13,976 nt of DNA from positions 1-13,976 of the forward strand of contig JAGQHH010000088.1 of the NCBI GenBank assembly GCA_020431945.1, read 5' to 3'. Source of the stretch: Cyanobacteria bacterium HKST-UBA02 (GTDB lineage: Bacteria; Cyanobacteriota; Vampirovibrionia; Obscuribacterales; Obscuribacteraceae). Shown here one piece after another: positions 7,599 to 13,976 of this stretch. Numbering within the stretch: the first letter of the stretch is position 1; every line of letters starts with the position of its first letter. The position numbers and the translations under genes are program-made. The notes beneath the pieces are model-generated. The model was not told the origin of the DNA and did no database searches. It worked only from the letters and a program-made list of their open reading frames with translations.

Positions 7599-9809
7599 AT
7601 GCAAACCATTCGGAAGCATGCTGCGTCACTCTCCCCCTCTCTCCGAGACGCCCTGTGCACTTCTACTGGAGGTACCGGTCTGACGGCTCTGGTGGCTCTC
7701 CTGGCTCTTGCCAGCCGGGGCATCCTGCCGGAACCTCTGGCCGGGACCGGCACCGGAGCGCTGCTGGAGAGCCTGGCACGGCTTTTCGGTAAGACGGAGC
7801 TGATCATGGACAGCACCGAGTTCGCCCGACTGACCCTGGTTTCCGGCATGGAGAGCCTGGTCGAGACGGTTCCCGGAAGCTTGCTCAGGGAACCGGAGAA
7901 CCATTTGCCCGTCAGCCGTTTGAAATCTGCGTTAGAAGATCCTCTCTACACCGGCTGGGTCTACGAGAGCCTTATGGCAGGAAAGACGGACTACAGCCAG
8001 AAACGAGCCTCCCGGGAGCTCGATAATCTCGCTTCCATCACCCAGTGGTTCACGCCCTCTTGGATCTCAGAATTTCTCATCGGCGAGATCGCCGGGGCCG
8101 GCGGCAGCACCGGCACACTCCTCGATCCCGCCTGCGGAGCCGGACACATTCTGATTCCGGCCCTGGCAAGCCTGATCGCCGAGCAGACTCTCGAAGCCCT
8201 CCCGGACATCCTCGAAAATCGCCTCTTCGGGCTCGATATCGACGAGGGCATGATCGAGCTTAGCGGTCTCGCCATCTATCTTTTCTGCCGTGACCTGCCA
8301 GGCGGCAATGTTATGGCACCATTACCACTACCAAATCTCTATCGAGTAGACAGCCCCTATGGCAGTCTGGCTCTTGGTCTTGAAGGCGAAAAAGATCCCG
8401 TTCTGAGCGGTCGCTCCAGCAAGGCACGGACGCTGCCCCGCCGCTTCGACCGGATCGCCCTCAATCCACCTTATCTGAGCTATCGACTGATGCCGGAAGA
8501 GATGATTCGCTTTCTCAAAGCCAACTATCAGGGCAGCCACTATGACCTCTATACGGCATTTCTAGACCTGACCATACGAATACTCACCGATGGCGGAGCC
8601 GCCTCCATGATCTGCCAGCAGAGCTTTCTTTCCATCAGCCGTTATGAAAGCCTGAGAAAGCGCCTGCTCGCCGACTGCCGGTTGCAGACCGTAATCCAGC
8701 TCGGCGCCGGAAGCTTCGCCTCCCGGGGAGGCGAAAAGGTCAATAACGCCATCGTCACTTTCAAGCGCCGCTCCGGCTCGAACAAAGAAAAAGACGGAAC
8801 AGTCCGGGTGCTGCGGCTGCTCAAATCGAGCGAGAAAGAAGAAGCGAAAGAGGCCGGCCTGGAAAGGATCCCTTTCGAAACCGTAGACGAGAAGCAGCTC
8901 GAGACAATAGCCGGAGCCATCACTGGTGCGCCAATCGCCCCTTTCTGTCCGGAATCAATCGCGAATCTTTTCGCCTCCCTGCCATCCCTGTCCGATAACG
9001 ATATCGTCCTGACCAATGGACTTTTCACCTGTGACAACCGGCGTTTCCTGAAAGACTACCGGCAGGTCACAGAGGCGGAGCGTCATCTCTATGTTCCTTA
9101 CGACAAGGGGGGAGGGAGTAAATGGTTTGCCACCACCTCCTTGATGCTGAGATGGGAAGACCAGGGCCGGGTCATTCGCCAGTTCAGGAAAAGCCGGGGG
9201 CAGTCAGAATCTTTGCCAGGGGAGAGCTTTTACTTCCAGGAAGGGATCACCTACTCCTATATCGGCACCCGGGGATTCAAAGCCCGACTCCTCAGCCCCG
9301 GCTCGATCTTCGACATCGCCAGCTCGGCGCTCTTTTCGCCAACTGTGGATCGGTTCTATCTGCTCGGTTTCCTCAATTCGGCTCTCTGCCGTTTCATCCT
9401 GGGCATCCTCAACCCCACCGTCAACTTTCAAATCGGTGATCTCAGGCGGATTCCCTTCAAGTATCCAGATAAAACGATGGAAGATACGGTGGCCAGCCAG
9501 GCCCGCAAAGCCGTTGAAATAACCAGGCAAGCCGAAGCGCTCCTGCCGGGATCGCCGGCCTGGCAGCCCCGGCTCCTCCGGGAATATGACGGAGACTTCG
9601 AGAGGCTTTGCAAAGACCTGAACTGCCTCAATGACGAAGAGAAGCGGATTCAAAGCACAATCGACAGCCTGATTTTCGAGCTATATGAAATCGCCCCTCC
9701 CGTGCGGGAGCTTATTACCGGAGACGACTGGGTGACCCGCACCAGTGGCGCTCTTATCGAAATCCCCTCCCGGGAGCGCCTCGAGAAGGCGCTCAGAGCT
9801 TCGGTCTGA
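7599..9809 (+). CDS. N6-adenine DNA methyltransferase, PglX/Eco57I-like, solitary
   Basis: These 736 residues should methylate adenine N6 in a specific DNA site using S-adenosylmethionine. An N-terminal helical part without a recognisable nuclease motif (1-140) is followed by QWFTPSW (149-155, like the GQFYTP motif). Motif I is DPACGAG (176-182), and the catalytic NPPY is at 289-292. The C-terminal recognition half has YDKGGGSKW (about 500), ITYSYIG, GSIFDIASS and GFLNS (about 590), then LNPTVNFQIGDLRRIPF. This arrangement resembles BREX PglX and TaqI/Eco57I-type specificity domains. PglX is usually about 1,200 residues; this is much shorter. No BREX, DISARM or restriction nuclease gene is adjacent. 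It may be an orphan methylase or a lone defence remnant. Its base composition looks like that of its neighbours, so recent transfer is not obvious. An internal start is possible, since no Shine-Dalgarno is present. Confidence 0.88.
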   Translation: MQTIRKHAASLSPSLRDALCTSTGGTGLTALVALLALASRGILPEPLAGTGTGALLESLARLFGKTELIMDSTEFARLTLVSGMESLVETVPGSLLREPENHLPVSRLKSALEDPLYTGWVYESLMAGKTDYSQKRASRELDNLASITQWFTPSWISEFLIGEIAGAGGSTGTLLDPACGAGHILIPALASLIAEQTLEALPDILENRLFGLDIDEGMIELSGLAIYLFCRDLPGGNVMAPLPLPNLYRVDSPYGSLALGLEGEKDPVLSGRSSKARTLPRRFDRIALNPPYLSYRLMPEEMIRFLKANYQGSHYDLYTAFLDLTIRILTDGGAASMICQQSFLSISRYESLRKRLLADCRLQTVIQLGAGSFASRGGEKVNNAIVTFKRRSGSNKEKDGTVRVLRLLKSSEKEEAKEAGLERIPFETVDEKQLETIAGAITGAPIAPFCPESIANLFASLPSLSDNDIVLTNGLFTCDNRRFLKDYRQVTEAERHLYVPYDKGGGSKWFATTSLMLRWEDQGRVIRQFRKSRGQSESLPGESFYFQEGITYSYIGTRGFKARLLSPGSIFDIASSALFSPTVDRFYLLGFLNSALCRFILGILNPTVNFQIGDLRRIPFKYPDKTMEDTVASQARKAVEITRQAEALLPGSPAWQPRLLREYDGDFERLCKDLNCLNDEEKRIQSTIDSLIFELYEIAPPVRELITGDDWVTRTSGALIEIPSRERLEKALRASV
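9774..9794. repeat. Perfect hairpin at the overlapping 3' ends
   Basis: GAGCGCCT (9774-9781) and AGGCGCTC (9787-9794) form an 8-bp perfect stem with a 5-base loop. It sits inside the last codons of the methyltransferase and reaches the stop codon of the calpain-like gene (9793-9795). No T-run follows on either strand, so it is not a classic terminator; it could protect 3' ends or slow transcription. Confidence 0.5.
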
Positions 9810-10965
9810 CGATTGCCTTGCGCCCGGCCCGGGGCTTGTCTACGAAACGAGAATCGCTTCGCCACTCCTCTACATAAAGAGCCACGAAATTTCTCCGAAA
9901 ACGCTTGAGGTCGATGGCGAAAACACCGTCCTTATAGCCGTCTGCGGCGCGACCGCCTTCTCCGAGCGGCTCATTGCTGTTGTCCGGTCCCCATGGATCC
10001 CGAAGAACGAGAAGGTCGCGCTTCGCGTCCCAGCCGATGACGCTGAAGGCGTGGCCGGAAACGAGACCGCCATCCAGGCTCGTGGTGTCGAGGAAACCGT
10101 TCGAGCCGGCTACCATCGAGCGCTTTTCGGCGTGGGCGCTTTCGATTACATCCCGGAATCTATCTTCCTCGACTCTCGAGACAAGATACCACTGCCCGCT
10201 CTCCCCGGTGAGCAGATCGAGAATACCGATCACTTTCTGGGCACCTTCGGCATTCTCCTGGGGAATCGGGCTTCGATCATGATCGAGCTCATAGAGCAGC
10301 GTGCCGTAGGCTTTCTCCATCACACAGGGCCAGATACCCAGACGGGTGAAGCGCGCGTATAAGGCGAGCTCGACCAGATTGGGCTCCTCCACGGTCACCG
10401 GTGTCTCCCGGGCACCGGGGAACGTGACGGTATAGGTCCGGTCGCCATTGTCCTCTATGCAGCTGGCGATAATGGAGGGGTTACAGGCTGCCACCGAAGC
10501 GAGGCTGGCAAGAAAGACACAGTCTCCCACTCGCCCCTGGCGAACAGCGATGGGCTTGATGCTTCCCTGCGGTTTGTCCGAGTCGAGATAGAGACGCCTC
10601 TTAACGCGAGCCACTTTATTCACCCGGCGCATTATATCGTGCGCCACCGCATATAGTTCCAGCTTCTCGTTGTCGAGTTCGTCGAGAGAATCCGCACAGA
10701 GGATCTCTTCCAGAACGAGAAGGTCGGCCAGGCTGATCCCCTTGCGATTCCGGAACCAGCCATCCATGTGAAGATCCTTGATTGCCTGATACTTGTCTTT
10801 GAGCAGCGTGACGATCTGAGCCTCCATAGAGCTCAGCCCGCCTGTGGTCACTGCTTCGTCGATCTCCGCACTCGAGAGAATCTCATCCTCGTTGACGTCA
10901 TACTTCTCGAAGACTTTTCTCAGCAGACCGACAACTTCGTCTTTTCGAGCTTTCTCGATACTCAA
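9793..10965 (-). CDS. Calpain-family (C2) cysteine protease with N-terminal EF-hand
   Basis: From TTG 10965 this encodes 390 residues. AAGGAG lies 6 bases before that TTG. The longer frame from ATG 11046 has no such site and would overlap sfsA by 29 bases, so I prefer the TTG. An EF-hand calcium loop, DVNEDEILSSAE (residues 23-34), has acidic or Asn ligands at positions 1, 3, 5 and 12. The calpain core has the oxyanion Gln143 and catalytic Cys149 in RQGRVGDC, the WPCVMEKAYG segment, and His305 in SGHAFSVIGWD. The expected third residue, Asn in RNPWG, is Asp323 here (LRDPWG). No signal peptide is seen, so it is probably cytoplasmic. Substrate and calcium dependence are unknown. The last 17 bases overlap the convergent methyltransferase. 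Confidence 0.87.
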   Translation of the reverse strand: MSIEKARKDEVVGLLRKVFEKYDVNEDEILSSAEIDEAVTTGGLSSMEAQIVTLLKDKYQAIKDLHMDGWFRNRKGISLADLLVLEEILCADSLDELDNEKLELYAVAHDIMRRVNKVARVKRRLYLDSDKPQGSIKPIAVRQGRVGDCVFLASLASVAACNPSIIASCIEDNGDRTYTVTFPGARETPVTVEEPNLVELALYARFTRLGIWPCVMEKAYGTLLYELDHDRSPIPQENAEGAQKVIGILDLLTGESGQWYLVSRVEEDRFRDVIESAHAEKRSMVAGSNGFLDTTSLDGGLVSGHAFSVIGWDAKRDLLVLRDPWGPDNSNEPLGEGGRAADGYKDGVFAIDLKRFRRNFVALYVEEWRSDSRFVDKPRAGRKAIVRPKL

Positions 10966-10971
10966 GGCGCG

Positions 10972-10977
10972 CTCCTT
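10972..10977 (-). promoter_or_regulatory. Shine-Dalgarno deciding the calpain-like start
   Basis: On the minus strand AAGGAG sits 6 bases before TTG 10965. It is the only strong ribosome binding site near the 5' end of this frame and moves the start 81 bases inside the longest frame. Confidence 0.75.
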
Positions 10978-11003
10978 TCTTAAAGCCGATAGATTTATCT
11001 TTC

Positions 11004-11017
11004 CCCGGATCACCGGG
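11004..11017 (-). other. Small GC hairpin right after the sfsA stop
   Basis: CCCGG and CCGGG arms of 5 bases flank a 4-base loop immediately after the TAA of sfsA. No T-run follows, so read-through into the calpain-like gene is likely; it may mark the junction between the two messages. Confidence 0.35.
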
Positions 11018-11770
11018 TTATCGATCAGGTCGGCTGAGATCCACATGGAGCTTGTCTTTCAAACTGATCCTGGCATCGTAGCCGGAGCCGGCCCGGCTCA
11101 TATCGACCTGCATAGCGTAAGCCAGGGTCTCCACCCCGGCATTGCTCGCCGCCACCAGAGCCTCTCCGTATTGCGGGTCGATCTGCCAGGCCGGAGAGAA
11201 AAAGGACGTATCCGCTCTGGCAATGAGGAAAAGCTGCACCGCCCGCAATTGCTCCGTGACAGCCTCCGAGAGCCGGGCCAGGTGGCGGCGCCCCCGTTCG
11301 GTGAGGGCATCGGGAAACATCGCCCGGTTTTCCTCCTTGAGAGTCGTGGACTTTACCTCCACCAGACAGTCGCCCGGCGAGTATTCTTTGCGGGGCTGCT
11401 CAAAATCGCTCAACAAGAAGTCGAAACGGCCGTCCCGATAAGGCGGCTCGGCCCGACAGTGGGCAAAGCCTGAAAGCTCGGGGATGGCACTCTCAGCCAG
11501 AAGCTCTTTGACCAGGCGGTTGGCGATGCCGGTGTCCACAACCACGGGACTGCCATCTGCCACCACCACAGTCAGCGTATAAGGAAGCTTGCGTTTCTTG
11601 TTGTCGCTATAAGCCAGATAGACCGGCATTCCCTCATCGGCCACACCTTTCATGCTACCGGGATTGGGACAGTGCGCCGTGATGATGCTGCCATCCTCGA
11701 GCTCGACATCTGCCAGAAAGCGCTTATAGCGCTTGATCAACCTTCCAATTCTGAGTGACTCGAGCTTCAT
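11018..11770 (-). CDS. sfsA: SfsA family protein (DNA-binding, nuclease-like fold)
   Basis: The 250 residues match SfsA in length and motifs: KRYKRFLADVEL (13-24), the hallmark HCPNPGSMKG (33-42), GRFDFLL with Asp117, CLVEVKSTTL with Glu138 and Lys140, and FPDALTERGRRHL (152-164). Asp117 and the ExK pair look like a PD-(D/E)xK-type metal site. E. coli SfsA was named for stimulating sugar fermentation and binds DNA; its biochemical activity is not well settled. Its start overlaps the stop of the upstream mlaC-like gene as ATGA, so the two are probably co-translated. The calpain-like gene begins 52 bases after its stop on the same strand. Confidence 0.95.
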   Translation of the reverse strand: MKLESLRIGRLIKRYKRFLADVELEDGSIITAHCPNPGSMKGVADEGMPVYLAYSDNKKRKLPYTLTVVVADGSPVVVDTGIANRLVKELLAESAIPELSGFAHCRAEPPYRDGRFDFLLSDFEQPRKEYSPGDCLVEVKSTTLKEENRAMFPDALTERGRRHLARLSEAVTEQLRAVQLFLIARADTSFFSPAWQIDPQYGEALVAASNAGVETLAYAMQVDMSRAGSGYDARISLKDKLHVDLSRPDR

Positions 11771-12399
11771 CTGGAGGCGGTGGACTTCATCCTCGAGACC
11801 CCGTCATCCTCGTCGTCGAGATCCGCCTCGTCCTTCATCCAGGCAAGGAGATTGTCGAATCCATCCTTTCTGAGATGCTTCTGCAGTCGCAGAGAGATCC
11901 TGGTGAGCAGGTCCTTTTCGTCTACGGCGATACTCACTACTTTGTACTGGCCGCTGCGCTTGCTCAGCTGCCAGACAAGCTCGTCGTCGTCCTTGCCGAG
12001 AGCGAGCCTGGTCTTGACGAACAGCCCGCCGCGAGTCGGTGCTTCCTCGATGAATTTCATCCGCCCTCTGGCGAATATCTTATGCCACCGCCTGTAATAC
12101 CGTTCTTCGACGAGGCGCCGGAAAACATAAACGAACTCCCGACGATCCACTTCGCTCAGCTGACTCCACTGAGATCCGAGAGAGCGTTCGGCCATCTCGG
12201 AATAATCGATATAGCGAGCAGCCTGATCGAACAGTGCCTTATTGGGCTCCTGTCCTGTCCACATGGAGAAGATTCCTACCACTCTGTCGATAACGGCAGC
12301 ACCGCCGGTATTGAGCGCCGCAAGCGGGCGAGCTCCGATCACGGCGCCCGCAAGGGCAGCCGCCAGCACTATCGCGAATCTCGTGAAGCCTTTGTTCAT
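11767..12399 (-). CDS. MlaC/Ttg2D-family periplasmic phospholipid-binding protein
   Basis: The 210 residues begin with a signal peptide (basic MNKGFTRF, hydrophobic core about 9-22, likely cleavage after ARPLAA near 28). IDYSEMAERSLGSQWSQLS is a clear MlaC signature. REFVYVFRRLVEERYY follows, with a later KVVSIAVDEKDLL segment and RKDGFDNLLAWM near the end. MlaC carries phospholipids between inner and outer membranes with the MlaFEDB transporter. No MCE-domain (MlaD), MlaE or MlaF gene is in the window; an ABC-2 type exporter lies upstream instead. The acidic tail (DEADLDDEDDG) is unusual. ATGA overlap with sfsA. The Shine-Dalgarno is weak. Family assignment is firm; its exact partner is not. 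Confidence 0.87.
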   Translation of the reverse strand: MNKGFTRFAIVLAAALAGAVIGARPLAALNTGGAAVIDRVVGIFSMWTGQEPNKALFDQAARYIDYSEMAERSLGSQWSQLSEVDRREFVYVFRRLVEERYYRRWHKIFARGRMKFIEEAPTRGGLFVKTRLALGKDDDELVWQLSKRSGQYKVVSIAVDEKDLLTRISLRLQKHLRKDGFDNLLAWMKDEADLDDEDDGVSRMKSTASR

Positions 12400-12478
12400 G
12401 GTAATTTCTAAGGCTATACTACCGTAAAAGAAGGGGATTCACCAGCCGCTCTTTACATTGAGCATTAAACCCAAATAA
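12400..12478. other. Gap between permease and mlaC-like gene
   Basis: The 79 bases hold no strong terminator and no convincing promoter on the minus strand. A TAGTAT-like element occurs about 20 bases before the mlaC-like start, without a good -35. Transcription may continue through from the ABC genes. Confidence 0.3.
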
Positions 12479-13537
12479 TCAGAGCGTCGCCTGCTTCCTG
12501 TGCAGCATTAAAGTGGCGAAGCCGAGACCGAGAACGGACCAGATCGCAAGCACTGCACAGTCGGTGAGATAGCTTGCCGGAGTAGCGAGCATGACCCCTT
12601 TGAAGGCATCGGCAGCATAATACATCGGGAAAGATCGAGCGAAACACTGCTCCCATGCAGGCATTCCCTCGACAGGAACAATCACCCCGCTGGCGAACAT
12701 GATTGCCACGCCTGCGATCGAGACCGTCATGGTATAGATGCGAATAGTCTTGAGCAGAGTAGCAGCGCCAAGACCTATGCAGGTGAAGCAGAACATGGTG
12801 AGCAGCGTGATCCCTACCAGTCCCGGGAAATTGTGCCCGAGAGTGAAGCCCACCAGGGGGGAGGTGACCAGGAGCGCCAGCCATAGCACCACAGAAGCCT
12901 CGATAGTGACGGTGAGAGTCTTTGCGATGATGGCCGAGCGGAGACCGTGGGGAGCCAGGACGATCTGCCTGTAGGTCTTCTCCATCCACTCATAGATCCA
13001 GGAGAATCCCAGATTCATGCAAGCCAGGACATAGCACAGATAAGCTGCCAGACCCGGTGTAACGAAATCGCGAAGACTGAATCGGACGGGAAAGATCGTC
13101 AGGGACTCGAGCGGCAGAGAGAGCTCGCTGCCCTTTTCGGTAAGAGCGGCAAGCAGCCCCATGGAGATCTGATCGTTGATCAGGGGGTTGTGCCCCTCGG
13201 TGACAATCTGCACCGAATCCTCGAGCAGGTCCTGACTGACATTGGCCAGGGCGACGATCTTCCCCTTCACCAGATCTCGCTTGGCGGCAGCCAGATCCTC
13301 GTAGACCAGGACATTGAACTTGTCCGATGCGGAAAGACGCTCGGCCAGATTGGAAAGCTCTGACGGATCATAGAGACCGAAGGGCATGTTTCCAGCACCA
13401 ATTATGGTATTACCGACCATGGCTATGATGAGCACAGCCAGAAGAACACTCGATATGAAATAGAGCGGACGGCGAGTCCACTGCAAAATGTCTTTGCGAA
13501 TAATGGCTAGTATGGCGTTCATGAACAGGACCGTCAT
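12479..13537 (-). CDS. ABC-2 type transporter permease
   Basis: From ATG 13537 this gives 352 residues. The frame extends to TTG 13609, but that would overlap the ATPase gene and add a polar leader not typical of the family, so I chose the ATG; ATG 13522 is also possible. The layout is one N-terminal helix (about 26-47), a large extracytoplasmic domain (about 48-157), then five or so membrane helices. The cytoplasmic coupling segment EWMEKTYRQIVLAPHGLRSAI (split by the helix boundary) and the SFPMYYAADAFKG stretch are typical of YhhJ/YbhR-like ABC-2 permeases. It pairs with the ATPase 37 bases upstream. The substrate could be a drug, lipid or polysaccharide and cannot be told from sequence. 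Confidence 0.92.
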   Translation of the reverse strand: MTVLFMNAILAIIRKDILQWTRRPLYFISSVLLAVLIIAMVGNTIIGAGNMPFGLYDPSELSNLAERLSASDKFNVLVYEDLAAAKRDLVKGKIVALANVSQDLLEDSVQIVTEGHNPLINDQISMGLLAALTEKGSELSLPLESLTIFPVRFSLRDFVTPGLAAYLCYVLACMNLGFSWIYEWMEKTYRQIVLAPHGLRSAIIAKTLTVTIEASVVLWLALLVTSPLVGFTLGHNFPGLVGITLLTMFCFTCIGLGAATLLKTIRIYTMTVSIAGVAIMFASGVIVPVEGMPAWEQCFARSFPMYYAADAFKGVMLATPASYLTDCAVLAIWSVLGLGFATLMLHRKQATL

Positions 13538-13574
13538 TGTATGCGATCCCGCAGTAGTGCGATAGCCCTGGAAA

Positions 13575-13976
13575 TTAACCGTCGCCGACGGAGCCGGAGC
13601 CTGTGGCAATCGCTAGAAAAACCTCTTCGAGATTCGGCTCGCTGGTTGCAAAGCGAGAGAACGAAATCTTCTCCCGGGCGAGCCAGGCCATGACCTCTTT
13701 CAGACTTTCCATCAACTCGCGATCGTGAGGCTGGCTCATGTGGATGGTATTGCGCAGCTCATCGAAATAAACATCGCTTCCGAACTGGTCACGCAGATAG
13801 CCCAGCCGTGGCTCCATAATCTCGGCGCCCGTCGGCTCCGCCAGCCGGATGGCTATGCCTCTGATGCCCCGGATTTTATAGCGAAGCTCGTCGATGGTGC
13901 CCTCGACCACGAGCTTGCCATCGCGGATGATACCAATACGATCGGCGAGCAGCTCGGCTTCCTCCAGATAGTGCGT
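13575..13976 (-). CDS. ABC transporter ATP-binding protein (5' partial)
   Basis: The frame is open to the window edge, so the N-terminal Walker A, signature and Walker B lie outside; 133 residues are visible. It starts in THYLEEAELLADRIGIIRDG, which contains the H-loop His and the usual region after it. A C-terminal extension with a beta-strand-rich domain follows, ending in NLEEVFLAIATG, the common ending of DrrA/YhhG-type drug or lipid exporter ATPases. It powers the adjacent permease. A GTG at 13908-13910 would be a false start, because conserved sequence continues before it. Confidence 0.93.
   Translation of the reverse strand, partial: THYLEEAELLADRIGIIRDGKLVVEGTIDELRYKIRGIRGIAIRLAEPTGAEIMEPRLGYLRDQFGSDVYFDELRNTIHMSQPHDRELMESLKEVMAWLAREKISFSRFATSEPNLEEVFLAIATGSGSVGDG

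Noticed and set aside
9745..10362. A 205-codon open frame on the + strand overlapping the methyltransferase end
   Set aside because: It is antisense to the calpain-like gene and has no recognisable motif or ribosome site.
10966..11046. Extended N-terminus of the calpain-like gene from ATG 11046
   Set aside because: It overlaps sfsA by 29 bases and lacks a Shine-Dalgarno, while TTG 10965 has AAGGAG at 6 bases.
13538..13609. Extended N-terminus of the ABC-2 permease from TTG 13609
   Set aside because: It overlaps the ATPase gene and adds a polar leader; ATG 13537 fits the family better.
1..13976. CRISPR arrays, tRNA/rRNA genes, insertion sequences, prophage or integration sites
   Set aside because: I saw no spaced direct repeats, cloverleaf pattern, transposase or integrase reading frame on either strand.

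Overview
The window looks like chromosomal DNA from a diderm bacterium with a fairly GC-rich genome; lines I counted by eye run near 60% G+C. It is mostly housekeeping and envelope genes, with no rRNA, tRNA, CRISPR array, transposase or phage gene visible. The MlaC-type periplasmic protein argues for an outer membrane. The pair coaD plus a DivIVA/Cdv3-like coiled-coil gene, joined by an ATGA overlap, recalls cyanobacteria and some Firmicutes. A non-photosynthetic cyanobacterial relative (Melainabacteria/Vampirovibrionia type) would fit, but this is inference only.

Layout, left to right. (1) 1-1848, +: a membrane sensor histidine kinase whose N-terminus lies outside the window. (2) 2137-3299, +: coaD (coenzyme A synthesis) and a Cdv3/DivIVA-like coiled-coil protein. 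They have a good promoter before them and a rho-independent terminator after them. (3) 5422-3367, -: a SpoIIM-family membrane protein followed 25 nt later by a membrane-anchored class A beta-lactamase-like serine hydrolase. (4) 5441-6217, +: an RDD membrane protein, divergent from SpoIIM with only 18 bp between the start codons. (5) 7437-6289, -: citrate synthase. (6) 7599-9809, +: an N6-adenine DNA methyltransferase resembling BREX PglX but short and without BREX partners. (7) 13976-9793, -: a same-strand run of ABC ATPase (partial), ABC-2 permease, MlaC-like protein, SfsA, and an EF-hand plus calpain-type cysteine protease. The protease gene overlaps the methyltransferase tail to tail.

How they may work together: the kinase, Cdv3-like protein, SpoIIM, serine hydrolase, RDD, ABC-2 exporter and MlaC-like protein all point to the cell envelope and division. 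CoaD and citrate synthase supply and use CoA. SfsA and the methyltransferase belong to DNA-binding or DNA-modifying families.

Most unusual items: the solitary PglX-like methyltransferase with a possible leaderless promoter, the EF-hand calpain homologue with Asp replacing the usual catalytic Asn, and the class A hydrolase with a shortened omega region. I do not see a complete, convincing new multigene system. The methyltransferase/calpain convergent pair is the best candidate and is speculative.
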